Source: a bacterium (GTDB taxonomy: Bacteria > Elusimicrobiota > Elusimicrobia > UBA1565 > UBA9628). From it: 64,000 nt of DNA. Positions 7,895-17,269 of this stretch are shown piece by piece (the first letter of the stretch is position 1; the number at the start of each line of letters is the position of its first letter). The notes under the pieces were generated by a model. It was not told the DNA's origin. It did not search any database and worked only from the letters and a program-made list of their open reading frames with translations. The stretch is from positions 35,887 to 99,886 of the forward strand of contig JAJZAK010000004.1 of NCBI GenBank assembly GCA_021799485.1, written 5' to 3'. The position numbers and the translations under genes were made by a program.

Positions 7895-9838
7895 TTAGGG
7901 GCTGGAGGGCGATCCGAAGCCGGGAAGCGGTGGAGCCGTGGAAGCCCCTTGGGACGCGGCCCCCGGCAAGGAAGGCGCCGATGGAGAGGAGGAGGGAGCA
8001 TCCCCCGGCAGGCTCGGCGCGGCAGGCTTGCCGGCCGGCATGTTCTCATTCGATGGGCGCTGAGCGGCCTTTCGGTGTCGCCGCGTTGTCCGGCGCGCCG
8101 GGCGCCGCTTCGGCTGGATCGCGACGGCGGCGGGCTTCGCCCTGCCGTTCATCAGAGCCTGGGCCGCCTGGTTGAGGGGCTTGACGGTCGAGGCCGCCAG
8201 ATCGGCTTGGAAGCGGTAGGCGACGACCGGGCCCGCGCCGACGGAGGCATAATAGTCCACTTCGTAGGAGGAACCCCGCGCGGCGTCCGCAAGCCAAGAG
8301 GTCATCCCGGCCCCTCTCACGGAGCCCAACTGCTCCAGGATCTGGCCCAAGCTGCGCTTCCCGTCGGGCGCGGGCCACGACTTGACGAGAGCGATCGCCC
8401 GCGCCTTGGCCAACTCGGGATCGCCGGCGAACGCAGCCGGAACGACCGGCGCCGCGGGAAGCGGCGTCGCCTTCGGCTGGGCGGCCGAGGCCGGGACGGA
8501 AGAAGGCCTTGGCGCGGAAAGCTTCATTCCAGCCGGCGCCTGGGATGCCCGCGGGCGGGACCCGCCCAGAAAAGGCAAGAGGCGGCGCAGATACGAAGGA
8601 TCCCGGTAGAGAAGAAAGCCAAGGCCGCCGATCGCCGCCAGAAGGAGAGCGGCCAGGGCGGGGTTCGAGCCCTTCTTCACGGGCTTGGCGACCAAGTTCG
8701 TCGGCGCTTTCGCCGCTTTTTGAGCGACCGCGGAGGTTTTGACGGCGGCGGGCTTGCCTCCTTTTGAGGAAGGCTCGGCGGCCGCCGGAGCGGAAGCGAG
8801 CTCCGAAGGCGGTCCTGCCAAATCAACGGGCCCCATGGCCGCCTGGAGGCCGGGTCCGGCCGGCTTGGTCGGCGGCGGTTCGGCGGCTGGGGCAGCGGCG
8901 GCGGGGGCGGCCGGATCTCCCAGTCCCGGCGGCGCCGAAAGCGGCGAGCCGCCGAAAATGTCGGGCATCGCCGGAGTTTCCGCCGGGGTTGGGGGCAAGG
9001 CATTGCTCAGCGGCGGAGGTTCGAGAGGCGGCGTTTCAAGGGAGGGCGCCTGGAGGGCCGGAGCGGGCGCGGGGAGCGCGGGCTCGGGCGCGAAGAGAGG
9101 AACGTCCGGAGGAGCCGCGGGCGACGCGGCGGCGGGCGCGAGAACCGGCGGCGCCGAGAGGACAGGGGGGTCGCCGAAAGGCGGCGCCGCGGGCTGCGGA
9201 GCGGACGAGGGAATCGACCCGATCGCCGGAGCCAATCCTTGGTCGGGCCCCGGGGAGGCCAGCAGGGGCGCTTGCAGTCCTTGGGCGGAGGGAGGCTCCG
9301 GAGCGACGACGCCCGGAGGGACGTCAAGGCCCGCTCCGCGAGGCTGCATCTCCTCGCGGATTTTGGAAATCTCCGCCTCCTTGGCGCTCAAACGCCCCTT
9401 GAGAGCGTCGATCTCGCCTTCAAGGATCGCGAGCTTTTCGGCGGCGCCCGCCTCCGCGAGCCTGCGCAAATCGTCGACGATCTTGGACGCCCCCTCCTCC
9501 GAGATGCCGAAGGCCTCGCGCAGATGCGCGAGGAAAGAGTCCAATTTCGAGAGCCTCTCCTCGACCGAGGCCAGCGTCGCCAGGTCTTTGAGGGTCGGCT
9601 CATGAGGCAAGGCCGCCGGCTCCATGGTCGCCGTCGCCGTTCGCAGGGCCCGCCTGCGCGCCGCGAGCTCGGACGACAGAGACTCGATTTTGGAGGCGCG
9701 GCGCCAATCGCCCAGCGCGGTCCCCTTGCTTCCCTCCGCGCAGACGAGGCAGTCTTCGGAAAAATCCGGAGTTTCGGCGAGCTCGTCCGGCGAAAACGGC
9801 CCCTTCACCTGGTTGTCGAGGAAGACCCAGTAGCGCAT
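7895..9838 (-). CDS. GYF-like domain membrane protein with coiled coil and Pro/Ala linker
   Basis: 647 residues from the ATG at 9838. Residues 1-50 (YWVFLDNQVKGPFSPDEL) resemble the bacterial GYF_2 domain, thought to bind peptides or proteins. Next come a charged coiled coil (about 90-170), a long Pro/Ala-rich low-complexity linker (about 175-390), and one hydrophobic segment (PALAALLLAAIGGLGFLLY). A C-terminal part with a short folded region (about 480-590) and a second Pro-rich tail follows. Topology suggests a cytoplasmic N-terminus and an extracytoplasmic C-terminus. The TAA stop is the outer copy of the 3-bp duplication left by the MITE-like element. Confidence 0.7.
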   Translation of the reverse strand: MRYWVFLDNQVKGPFSPDELAETPDFSEDCLVCAEGSKGTALGDWRRASKIESLSSELAARRRALRTATATMEPAALPHEPTLKDLATLASVEERLSKLDSFLAHLREAFGISEEGASKIVDDLRRLAEAGAAEKLAILEGEIDALKGRLSAKEAEISKIREEMQPRGAGLDVPPGVVAPEPPSAQGLQAPLLASPGPDQGLAPAIGSIPSSAPQPAAPPFGDPPVLSAPPVLAPAAASPAAPPDVPLFAPEPALPAPAPALQAPSLETPPLEPPPLSNALPPTPAETPAMPDIFGGSPLSAPPGLGDPAAPAAAAPAAEPPPTKPAGPGLQAAMGPVDLAGPPSELASAPAAAEPSSKGGKPAAVKTSAVAQKAAKAPTNLVAKPVKKGSNPALAALLLAAIGGLGFLLYRDPSYLRRLLPFLGGSRPRASQAPAGMKLSAPRPSSVPASAAQPKATPLPAAPVVPAAFAGDPELAKARAIALVKSWPAPDGKRSLGQILEQLGSVRGAGMTSWLADAARGSSYEVDYYASVGAGPVVAYRFQADLAASTVKPLNQAAQALMNGRAKPAAVAIQPKRRPARRTTRRHRKAAQRPSNENMPAGKPAAPSLPGDAPSSSPSAPSLPGAASQGASTAPPLPGFGSPSSP

Positions 9839-9930
9839 GGGATGCAAGTATAAAGAGAGAAGATCAAAAAATCAATGACGTTTTTGTTTCAAGCGGCCTG
9901 CCAGGCAACAGCGGCGTTTGCCGTCCATTT

Positions 9931-9939
9931 TGCTATAAT
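9931..9939 (+). promoter_or_regulatory. Extended -10 promoter of the tRNA-tig run
   Basis: TGCTATAAT is a perfect extended -10 element ten bases before the first tRNA base. No good -35 hexamer is present at 16-18 bp, which fits an extended -10 promoter. It probably drives the three tRNAs and at least part of the tig-lon run. Confidence 0.7.
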
Positions 9940-9949
9940 GCGCGTCATC

Positions 9950-10021
9950 GGGCTATTAGCTCAATGGTAGAGCAGATCCCTCTTAAGGATAAGGTTGTAG
10001 GTTCGAGTCCTACATAGCCCA
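9950..10021 (+). tRNA. tRNA-Lys (CTT)
   Basis: A full cloverleaf is readable: acceptor GGGCTAT/ATAGCCC, D-arm GCTC..GAGC, anticodon loop CTCTTAA with anticodon CTT, and T-arm GTAGG TTCGAGT CCTAC. The 27-43 pair of the anticodon stem is mismatched. CCA is not encoded. Confidence 0.92.
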
Positions 10022-10042
10022 AACGAATTTCGCAACGCCGCC

Positions 10043-10113
10043 GCGGGCGTAGTTCAATGGTAGAACACAAGCCTTCCAAGCTTGATACGTGGGTTCGATT
10101 CCCATCGCCCGCT
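10043..10113 (+). tRNA. tRNA-Gly (TCC)
   Basis: Acceptor GCGGGCG/CGCCCGC, anticodon stem CAAGC/GCTTG around loop CTTCCAA with anticodon TCC, and T-arm loop TTCGATT. It lies 21 nt after tRNA-Lys on the same strand. Confidence 0.95.
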
Positions 10114-10137
10114 CATTCTCTGGATGGCACCGTTTTA

Positions 10138-10219
10138 GGGCGGGTGGCGGAACTGGCAGACGCGCACGGCTTAGGACCGTGTGCCGCGAGGCGTGGGGGT
10201 TCGACTCCCCCCCCGCCCA
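10138..10219 (+). tRNA. tRNA-Leu (TAG)
   Basis: Class II tRNA with an extended variable arm. Acceptor GGGCGGG pairs with CCCGCCC; the anticodon stem CACGG/CCGTG encloses CTTAGGA with anticodon TAG; the T-stem is GGGGG/CCCCC. It ends 13 nt before the tig start codon. Confidence 0.93.
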
Positions 10220-10232
10220 AAGGAAAATAAAC

Positions 10233-11495
10233 ATGGGACTGTTCGGATCCGCTGAAAAACTGAAAATCAAGAAGATCAAGCACGAAAATTGCGAGGCTCT
10301 CTTTTCCGTCGAGATACCGGCCCCGGAGGCCCGCGCGGAGGAGGAGAATTCGCTCGTGCGCTACCAGGAACGCGCGGTGCTGAGCGGCTTTCGCGCGGGG
10401 AAGGCTCCATTGGACCTCATCAAGAAACAGTTCTCCGAGGCGATCCGCCAGGACGCCGTGACGCGGCTGGCGCGCAAGCACGTCCCCGAAGCCTTGACCG
10501 AGCTCAAGCTCCATCCGGTCGCGCCTCCCGTCATCCAGGCGGTCGACTACGCCCCCGGCAAGTCCATGCGCCTGAGCGTCCTCGTGGAAACGCAGCCCGA
10601 GATCGATCCCAAGGGCTACACGAAGATCGCGCTCAAGCGCCGGGCCGCCGAGCCGGGCGAGAAGGCGGTCGAGGAGCGCCTCAACGAGCTGCGCGAGGCC
10701 AACGCCCGCCTCGAGCCCGCCCCCGAGGAGGCCGTCGGCAAAGATCACTACGTCGTCATCGACTACTCGGGTCTCCAAGGAGCCAAGCCGCTGGCCGCCA
10801 AATCCGAGGCCGAGCTCGTCGACATGTCGTCCAAACAGATTCTCGAGGGGCTCGCCGAGGGCCTTCTCGGCATGAAGCGGGGCGAGGCGAAGGAAATCCC
10901 CGTCGCCGTGAAAGGGAAGCCCTCGAAACTCCAGGTCGTGGTCAAGGAGATCAAAAGAAAGGTGCTCCCGACCCTCGACGCGGAGTTCGCCAAGGACATG
11001 GGCTTTGAGACGCTCGACGAGCTCAAGCTCAAGCTCAAGGAGCTGGTCTCCCAGGAAGCCGACAAGCAGGCGGAGCGCGACGTTCACGAGCAGATCGAGG
11101 ACGCCCTTCTCAAGGCGAACCGGATCCCCCTGCCGCCCTCGCTCATCGAGAGCGAGCTTCGCCACCGATTGGAGCGCGTCCGCGCGCGCCTTCTGGGGCC
11201 GCGGGGCCAATGGCCCGACGCGGAGCTCCGGTCATGGACCGACAAACTCCGGCCGCTCGTCGAGAAGGACCTCAAAATCTCCTATCTCCTCGCCGCGATC
11301 GCGCGCAAGGAAAAACTCCAGGTGCCGGACGAGGATCTCGCCAAGGAGCTCGACCGGAGCCTCGAATCGGCGGACACCGAGGAGAAAAAGGAGGGCATCC
11401 GCAAGGCCTTTGGCGGCCGCCGCGACGAGATCCGCGCGATTCTTCTCGACCGCAAGACGATGTCCTTCATCAAGGGCCAGGCGGCAAGCAGTTGA
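10233..11495 (+). CDS. tig: Trigger factor (ribosome-associated chaperone)
   Basis: 420 residues from the ATG after AAAGGAAAA. Trigger factor sits at the ribosome exit tunnel and helps nascent chains fold. The ribosome-binding signature appears as GFRAGKAP. A PPIase-like middle domain covers about residues 150-240 (KDHYVVIDYSG..GLLGMKRGEAKEIPV) and the helical C-terminal chaperone arms follow. It lies between the tRNA cluster and lon, with a TTGA overlap into lon. The usual clpP and clpX genes are not between them. Confidence 0.93.
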   Translation: MGLFGSAEKLKIKKIKHENCEALFSVEIPAPEARAEEENSLVRYQERAVLSGFRAGKAPLDLIKKQFSEAIRQDAVTRLARKHVPEALTELKLHPVAPPVIQAVDYAPGKSMRLSVLVETQPEIDPKGYTKIALKRRAAEPGEKAVEERLNELREANARLEPAPEEAVGKDHYVVIDYSGLQGAKPLAAKSEAELVDMSSKQILEGLAEGLLGMKRGEAKEIPVAVKGKPSKLQVVVKEIKRKVLPTLDAEFAKDMGFETLDELKLKLKELVSQEADKQAERDVHEQIEDALLKANRIPLPPSLIESELRHRLERVRARLLGPRGQWPDAELRSWTDKLRPLVEKDLKISYLLAAIARKEKLQVPDEDLAKELDRSLESADTEEKKEGIRKAFGGRRDEIRAILLDRKTMSFIKGQAASS

Positions 11496-13948
11496 AAACC
11501 CCGCCGCCCGCCGCCCCGCAGGCGCCCGCCCCTCGCCGGCCTCCGGAGCTTCCGCTCCTCACCATTCGGGAGGTCGTTCTCTTCCCCTACATGGTGCTTC
11601 CTCTTTCGGTCGGGCGGGAAAAATCCATCAGGGCGATCGAGTCCGCGATGGGCGGGACCCCGCGGCTCATCGCCGTCGTCGCCCAAAAGGACGTCAAGGT
11701 CGAGGATCCCGGCCGGGACGACTTCTATGGGACGGGGGTCCTGGCGGAAGTCACTCAGTACCTCAAAATGCCGGACGGCACCCTCAAAGTCTTCCTCCAG
11801 GGCGCGGAGCGCATCAAGATCGAGCGCTGCGAACTCTCCGCCGAGAGGGGTTTCTGGACCGCCCGGCTTTCCTATCCGACGGTCCCCGCCGCCAAGACGA
11901 CGAGCGAGGTCCAGGCCCTCATGCGCCACGCGCTCGAGCTCTTCGGAGAGCATGTGCGGCTCTCGCGCCGCGCCCCGCCGGAGCTGGCCGGAACCCTATC
12001 CGCCCTTGAAGATCCTTCCCATCTCTCCGACATCGTCGCCGCGAACTGCCTCGTCAAGACCGCCGACCGCCAGTCTCTCCTCGAGATCATCGATCCCGTT
12101 GAGCGCCTGCGCCGGCTTCTCGAGCTTCTCAAGACCGACATCGAGATCCTCAACCTCGACCGGAAGATCCATACCCGCGTGCGCACCCAGATCGAGCGCT
12201 CCCAGAAGGAATACTACCTGACGGAGCAGATGAAGGCGATTCAGAAGGAGTTGAAGCAGAAAGACGATTTCGCCCAGGAAATCGAGGAGCTGCGCAAGAA
12301 CATCGCCGAGGCCGGCATGCCGAAGGCCGCCCTCGAGGCCGCCACGAAGGAAGTCGCCCGGCTCGAGAAAATGATGCCCTACTCGCCCGAGTCGACGGTC
12401 TCCAGGACCTATCTCGACTGGATGATCCATATGCCCTGGTCGAAGCGCACCCGCGACAACCTGGATCTCGATCGCGCCCAAAAAATCCTCGATGAAGAGC
12501 ACCACGGCCTCGAGAAGGTCAAGGACCGCGTCATCGAGTATCTCGCCGTCTCCAAGCTGACGAAGAGCCTCAAAGGGCCGATCCTCTGCTTCGTCGGCCC
12601 TCCGGGAGTCGGCAAAACGACGCTCGCGCGATCGATCGCGAAGACTTTGGGCCGCAAATTCGCCCGCATCTCCCTGGGCGGCGTGAGGGACGAGGCCGAA
12701 ATCCGGGGCCACCGCCGCACCTACATCGGCTCCCTTCCGGGACGCCTCGTGCAGTCCCTGCGCAAGGCCCAGAGCCGCAACCCGCTTTTCCTCTTCGACG
12801 AAATCGACAAAATGGGCACCGACTGGCGCGGCGACCCGGCCGCGGCGCTGCTCGAGGTCCTCGATCCCGCGCAAAACCCAAGCTTCCTCGATCACTACCT
12901 GGACGTGGAGTTCGATCTTTCGCAGGTGCTTTTCATCTGCACCGCCAACACCCTCGATGGCATCCCCCACAGCCTCCAGGACCGCCTCGAGATCCTGCGC
13001 TTCTCGGGCTACACACAGGCGGAGAAACTCGCCATCGCCAAGGCGCACCTTTGGCCCAAGGAGCTCAAGGAGCACGGACTCAAGGGAGGGCAGATCCGCA
13101 TCGACGACGCCGCGATCGCCGCCGCGATCGATCAGTACACGCGCGAGGCCGGCGTCCGGCAGCTGGAACGGGAACTCGCGACCGTCATCCGCAAGGCCGC
13201 CAAGGACGTGGTGCTGGGCAAGACAGACCCCATCGCCGTCACGACGGAAAACCTCTCGCGCTTTCTCGGGGCTCCGAAATTTCCCCGCGAGACGCCGTCT
13301 TACAACTCGATCGGGGTTTCGACGGGGCTCGCCTGGACCGAGACGGGCGGGGTTACGATGGCGATCGAGGTGACGGCCATGCCGGGCAAGGGCGATCTCA
13401 AGCTTACGGGCAAGCTGGGCTCGGTGATGACGGAGTCCGCGCAGGCCGCCTTTTCCTACATCAAGTCCATGGCCCGCGTCTTCGGCGTCGCGCCCGAGGC
13501 CTTCAAGGACGTCGATTATCACATCCACGTGCCGGAGGGCGCCACCCCCAAGGACGGCCCCTCGGCCGGCATCGCGATCGCGACCGCGCTCTTGAGCTAC
13601 ATGACGGGACGGCCCGTCCTGCCGGGCGTCGCCATGACCGGGGAAATGACGCTGCGCGGCCGCGTCCTTCCGATCGGCGGCTTGAAGGAGAAGCTTCTCG
13701 CGGCGCTTCGCGACGGCATGAATCTCGTTCTCTACCCCGAGCTCAATAAAAAAGACCTGGACGAAGCCCCGGCCGAGGTCCTGTCGGGTCTCAAGCTCGT
13801 GCCGGTCAAGCGCTTCGACGAAGTGGCCGAACTGGCGCTCGGCCTCGCCTCATCGCCGGCGCCGGGGCTTTCCATGCCTCAGGTTCCCCCGCAGCCCTGG
13901 CTGCCCTCCGCGCCACCCTCCGCCCCCGGCGGACGAGGACTCTCCTGA
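11492..13948 (+). CDS. lon: ATP-dependent protease La (Lon)
   Basis: 818 residues from a TTG at 11492 that overlaps the tig stop (TTGA); the frame stays open upstream, but only as out-of-frame tig sequence. The product degrades damaged and regulatory proteins in the cytoplasm. Domains in order: LAN substrate-binding domain ([20 protein letters not shown], about 20-215), coiled linker, AAA+ ATPase with Walker [10 protein letters not shown] (about 369) and Walker [11 protein letters not shown], and the protease domain. The catalytic dyad is Ser691 in KDGPSAGIA and Lys734 in [10 protein letters not shown], 43 residues apart as in E. coli Lon. Confidence 0.96.
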   Translation: MKTPPPAAPQAPAPRRPPELPLLTIREVVLFPYMVLPLSVGREKSIRAIESAMGGTPRLIAVVAQKDVKVEDPGRDDFYGTGVLAEVTQYLKMPDGTLKVFLQGAERIKIERCELSAERGFWTARLSYPTVPAAKTTSEVQALMRHALELFGEHVRLSRRAPPELAGTLSALEDPSHLSDIVAANCLVKTADRQSLLEIIDPVERLRRLLELLKTDIEILNLDRKIHTRVRTQIERSQKEYYLTEQMKAIQKELKQKDDFAQEIEELRKNIAEAGMPKAALEAATKEVARLEKMMPYSPESTVSRTYLDWMIHMPWSKRTRDNLDLDRAQKILDEEHHGLEKVKDRVIEYLAVSKLTKSLKGPILCFVGPPGVGKTTLARSIAKTLGRKFARISLGGVRDEAEIRGHRRTYIGSLPGRLVQSLRKAQSRNPLFLFDEIDKMGTDWRGDPAAALLEVLDPAQNPSFLDHYLDVEFDLSQVLFICTANTLDGIPHSLQDRLEILRFSGYTQAEKLAIAKAHLWPKELKEHGLKGGQIRIDDAAIAAAIDQYTREAGVRQLERELATVIRKAAKDVVLGKTDPIAVTTENLSRFLGAPKFPRETPSYNSIGVSTGLAWTETGGVTMAIEVTAMPGKGDLKLTGKLGSVMTESAQAAFSYIKSMARVFGVAPEAFKDVDYHIHVPEGATPKDGPSAGIAIATALLSYMTGRPVLPGVAMTGEMTLRGRVLPIGGLKEKLLAALRDGMNLVLYPELNKKDLDEAPAEVLSGLKLVPVKRFDEVAELALGLASSPAPGLSMPQVPPQPWLPSAPPSAPGGRGLS

Positions 13949-15039
13949 AGAAACCGCTGCTGCTCACGCCGGGGCCGACGCCGCTTCCGCCGGCCGTGAG
14001 GCGCGCTCTCTCCCGCGAGGCTCTCCACCACCGCGGCCGCGAATTCAAGGCCCTTTTCGACGAACTCGGAGCCTCTCTCAAAAGGCTTTTCCGCACCTCC
14101 GGCGAAATTCTCCTCATGACGGGCTCTGGAACGGCGGCCATGGAGTCCTCCGTCGTCAATCTGCTCTCCGCCGGCGACGAGGCCATCGTCATCTCGACCG
14201 GCTTTTTCGGCGAGCGCTTCGCGGAGATCCTCGCCGCCTACGGCGCCCGTCCCATCCTTCTTCAACGGCCCTTGGGGGAAAGCGCCGATTCGGACGAGAT
14301 CGTCCGCTCCCTGCGCGAGCATCCGGGCGCCAAGGCCGTCTTCTTGCAGCATGCGGAGACCTCGACCGGCGTTCTCAACGACATCGAGGCGGCCTCCCGC
14401 GCCGTCCGCGAGAATTCCGACGCCCTCGTCGTCGTCGACGCGATATCGAGCCTCGGAGTGGAGCGCCTCGAGATGGACGCCTGGGGCCTCGACGCGGTCC
14501 TCTCCGCCTCCCAAAAAGGCCTCATGAACGCCCCTGGGCTTTCCTTCGCCGCCCTCTCTCCTCGCGCTCTCAAGCGTCTTGACGAGGCCCGTCTCCCCCG
14601 CTTCTATCTCGACTGGCGGACCATGCGGCATCACGCCCCGCTCGGGCAGACCCCCTACACCCCCGCGACGCCGCTCTTCGCCGGGCAGCTGGAGGCCCTC
14701 AGGCTCATCGAGCGGGAGGGCCTGGAGAACGTCTGGTCGCGCGCCGTCAAGCTCTCCCGCTTCGCCCTCGAGAGCGCCCAGGCTCTGGGCTTTTCCCCCC
14801 TCGCGCGGCATCCCGCCCACGGGCTCTCCGCCCTTCTCCCCCCCGAGGGAGAGGATGCCGGCCGTCTCGTGGAGGCCTTGCGCGAGGACGGCATCTGGAT
14901 CGCCCACGGCCAAAAGCAGCTGAAGGGCAAGATTGTGCGCCTGGCGCATATGGGCCATATCCGCAAGGCCGACGTCGCGCGCGCCTTCGCCGCCCTCGAG
15001 GCCAGGCTTGGCCGTCCCTCCCAACCCGTCCGTGCCTGA
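13945..15039 (+). CDS. Class V pyridoxal-phosphate aminotransferase (alanine/serine-glyoxylate type)
   Basis: The conserved N-terminal motif LLLTPGPTPLPPAV is encoded from a CTG at 13945, which overlaps the lon stop (CTGA). The first ATG/GTG in frame is the GTG at 13996, which would cut the motif off, so I choose the CTG. The result is 364 residues, normal for the alanine-glyoxylate/serine-pyruvate aminotransferase family. Lys191 in SASQKGL is the expected PLP Schiff-base lysine, and GSGTAAMESSVVN is the cofactor phosphate loop. The substrate is not resolved; serine- or alanine-glyoxylate exchange is typical, and this subfamily also includes members with other specificities. Confidence 0.82.
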   Translation: MKKPLLLTPGPTPLPPAVRRALSREALHHRGREFKALFDELGASLKRLFRTSGEILLMTGSGTAAMESSVVNLLSAGDEAIVISTGFFGERFAEILAAYGARPILLQRPLGESADSDEIVRSLREHPGAKAVFLQHAETSTGVLNDIEAASRAVRENSDALVVVDAISSLGVERLEMDAWGLDAVLSASQKGLMNAPGLSFAALSPRALKRLDEARLPRFYLDWRTMRHHAPLGQTPYTPATPLFAGQLEALRLIEREGLENVWSRAVKLSRFALESAQALGFSPLARHPAHGLSALLPPEGEDAGRLVEALREDGIWIAHGQKQLKGKIVRLAHMGHIRKADVARAFAALEARLGRPSQPVRA

Positions 15040-15808
15040 CCCAACGGCCCTTCCGCTTGTTTTCGCCTCGGTCGGAAAAGTCTACGAGCAATCCCATCTG
15101 GGCCGCACGACGCGCCAGCAGGCGCTGCGCTCGGCGAGCTTCGAAATCCGAGCCGGAGAAATCTTCGGCCTCCTGGGCCTCAATGGCAGCGGCAAGACCA
15201 CCACCTTCAAAATCGCCCTCGGCCTCATCCAGCCGAGCCAAGGCGAGGCCCGGCTTTTCGGCCTGTCCCCCGCGCGGGCGCAGGCGCGGCGCAAGGCCGG
15301 CTATCTTCCGGAAGTCCCGGTCTTTTCCCAGCACTTGAGCTGCGAGCAGATTCTCGCCTTCTACGGAGGCCTCTCCGGGCTTGGAGGCCGCCTCCTCGAA
15401 ACCCGCATCGCCGACACGCTCGATCTCTGCGGGCTCAAGCTCCTGCGCCGCCGGCGGGTGCGGGAGCTCTCGAAAGGCTACCGCCAGCGCCTGGGCCTCG
15501 CCCAGGCCATCCTCCACAATCCGGAACTCCTCATCCTGGATGAGCCCGCGAGCGGCCTCGATCCCCTGGCGATCCTCGAGATGAGGCGCGCGATCGAACA
15601 TCTCAACGGGACACTCAAGACGAGCATCCTCCTGTCCTCCCACAGCATTTCGGAGATCGAACGGCTTTGCGATCGGGTCGCCATCCTGCGCGAGGGGCGG
15701 CTCGTCAAGGTTTTGGAAAAAAGCGCCTGGAAGGAAGCCCAAGGCGGCCTGGAGGACATCTTCGTGGCCGCGGTCGCGGCGCCCCTCGGCGCCAGGGAAT
15801 CGGCATGA
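15032..15808 (+). CDS. ABC transporter ATP-binding protein
   Basis: 258 residues from a GTG overlapping the end of the aminotransferase gene. Walker A is GLNGSGKTT, the signature is degenerate (ELSKGYRQRLGLAQA), Walker B is LLILDEPASGLDP, and the H-loop is SSHSISE. The architecture fits the ABC-2/NosF-type exporter ATPases that pair with a multispan permease, which follows with an ATGA overlap. The cargo is unknown. Confidence 0.9.
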   Translation: MPDPTALPLVFASVGKVYEQSHLGRTTRQQALRSASFEIRAGEIFGLLGLNGSGKTTTFKIALGLIQPSQGEARLFGLSPARAQARRKAGYLPEVPVFSQHLSCEQILAFYGGLSGLGGRLLETRIADTLDLCGLKLLRRRRVRELSKGYRQRLGLAQAILHNPELLILDEPASGLDPLAILEMRRAIEHLNGTLKTSILLSSHSISEIERLCDRVAILREGRLVKVLEKSAWKEAQGGLEDIFVAAVAAPLGARESA

Positions 15809-16560
15809 GAGCTCTCTATATCCTCGCCAAGGACTCGTTGGAAGAGGCCCTTTCAAGCCGCCTCATCCTCGTGAGCCTGCTCACGGCCGCCGTCCTTCTC
15901 TATCTGGGGGAGGCCGTCAGCGCGCTCGCGGCCGAGGAGGAGACCCGCGCGCTTCTCGACCTGGGCCTGGGCCTCATCGAACTCGTGACGCTGGGGATCG
16001 CGGTGTTCGGCGGCGCGGTTTTTTTCCTGCGGGAGGGCGAGACGAAGCGGGCCGACCTGATCCTCAGCCGCCCGATCGGGCGCGCGCGCTACCTCCTCGG
16101 CCGGTTCCTGGGCCTCGCGCTCACGGCGGGCGTCTCGCTTCTCCTCACCTCGGCCCTGCATCTGGCGATGCTTCTCCTCAAGGGCTGGCTCTTCACCCCG
16201 GCCTACCTCTACGCGCTCGTGGGAATCTACCTCAAGGTCCTCATCGCGCTCTCGATGACCTTGGGAATTTCCCTCTGGTCGACCTCGGCCCTGGCCGCGA
16301 TGGGATTTTCGGCCCTTCTTTGGAGCCTGGGCCACTTCCTTCCGGAAGTCGGGGAGCTTCTGGGCCGCGGAGGAACGCGGCTGGCCTGGCTCAAGCCGCT
16401 CCTTTGGATTCCCCCGAATTTAAGCTTCCTTAATTACCGCGACGTCCTGAGCCTGACCCCCGGCTTTCCGCCCGTCGGCGCCTGGTTCGCCTACACGGGG
16501 GCCTACGCGGGACTCTGGCTCCTCATCGCCTGGGACAGGCTGCGGCTCAAAGAGTTTTAG
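15805..16560 (+). CDS. ABC-2/NosY-like transporter permease
   Basis: 251 residues with about six hydrophobic segments: about 20-40, 60-80, 110-135, 142-165, 170-190 and 230-248. The segment FGGAVFFLREGETKRADLILSRPIGRARYLLGR contains the cytoplasmic REGE..TLSRPI-like motif typical of NosY/ABC-2 permeases. ATGA overlap with the ATPase gene indicates a two-component exporter. The substrate is unknown. Confidence 0.82.
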   Translation: MRALYILAKDSLEEALSSRLILVSLLTAAVLLYLGEAVSALAAEEETRALLDLGLGLIELVTLGIAVFGGAVFFLREGETKRADLILSRPIGRARYLLGRFLGLALTAGVSLLLTSALHLAMLLLKGWLFTPAYLYALVGIYLKVLIALSMTLGISLWSTSALAAMGFSALLWSLGHFLPEVGELLGRGGTRLAWLKPLLWIPPNLSFLNYRDVLSLTPGFPPVGAWFAYTGAYAGLWLLIAWDRLRLKEF

Positions 16561-16567
16561 GGGGCGC

Positions 16568-17269
16568 ATGATCAGCGCCGTGGCGCTCGTTTTGATCGCG
16601 GCCGGCGGCGCCTTCCTGCCGCGCCTCCCCGGCTTCGTCCCGCCGCGGCCGCCGCCGCGCTTCGAGACGGCGCGAGGCGGCGCTTGCGAGGAAGCCCTCT
16701 TTTTAAGCTTGGGACTGCGAAGGCTCCTGGCGGACGTCTGGATGGTCCGGCTTCTCCTCTACTACGGCGCCGCGGAAGAGGCCATGACGAATTCCGCGGG
16801 CGAGCAAGCCGAGATCTCGGGAAGCGGCGGCTACCCCGAGATCGCGGCCCGCGCCGCCGGCATCCTGGCCCTCGACCCTTCTTTCAGCTACGCGGTCCTC
16901 TATGCGTCCGGGGCCCTGGCCTTCAATCTCGGCCGCCCCGGCGAAGCCATCGAACTTTTAAGGCGCGGCCTTGCCGCCGATCCCGGCAATTGGCGCTATC
17001 GGGCCTATATCGGGGCGATAGGCCTTGAGAAAAACGGGGACAGGCAAGGGGCGGTCGATCTCTTGGAACCCGCGCTCGACGCGCCGGATTGCCCCGCCAT
17101 GATCAAAAGCATCGCCGCCTTCCTTTATATAAAGCTCGGCGAAAACGCCAAGGCCGCCGCTCTTTATCGTAAAATCCTTGAAGACTCTCGAGACCCCGGC
17201 TATCAGGCGATGGCGCGCCGCGGGCTCGCGAGGCTGTTCCGTGCGGCAAGATCGCACCATCAACCATGA
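16568..17269 (+). CDS. TPR repeat protein with N-terminal anchor
   Basis: 233 residues. The N-terminus is hydrophobic (ISAVALVLIAAGGAFL) and may be a signal or anchor. Residues about 110-220 form TPR-like helical pairs (AGALAFNLGRPGEAIELLRRGLA-type pattern, consensus-like Gly, Ala and Pro positions). It is probably a scaffold on the membrane. It follows the permease by seven bases and overlaps the histidine kinase start as ATGA, so it is likely part of the same transcript. Confidence 0.7.
   Translation: MISAVALVLIAAGGAFLPRLPGFVPPRPPPRFETARGGACEEALFLSLGLRRLLADVWMVRLLLYYGAAEEAMTNSAGEQAEISGSGGYPEIAARAAGILALDPSFSYAVLYASGALAFNLGRPGEAIELLRRGLAADPGNWRYRAYIGAIGLEKNGDRQGAVDLLEPALDAPDCPAMIKSIAAFLYIKLGENAKAAALYRKILEDSRDPGYQAMARRGLARLFRAARSHHQP

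Noticed and set aside
10113..11210. Long minus-strand frame over tRNA-Leu and tig
   Set aside because: Antisense to a clear tRNA and a clear trigger factor gene; caused by high GC.
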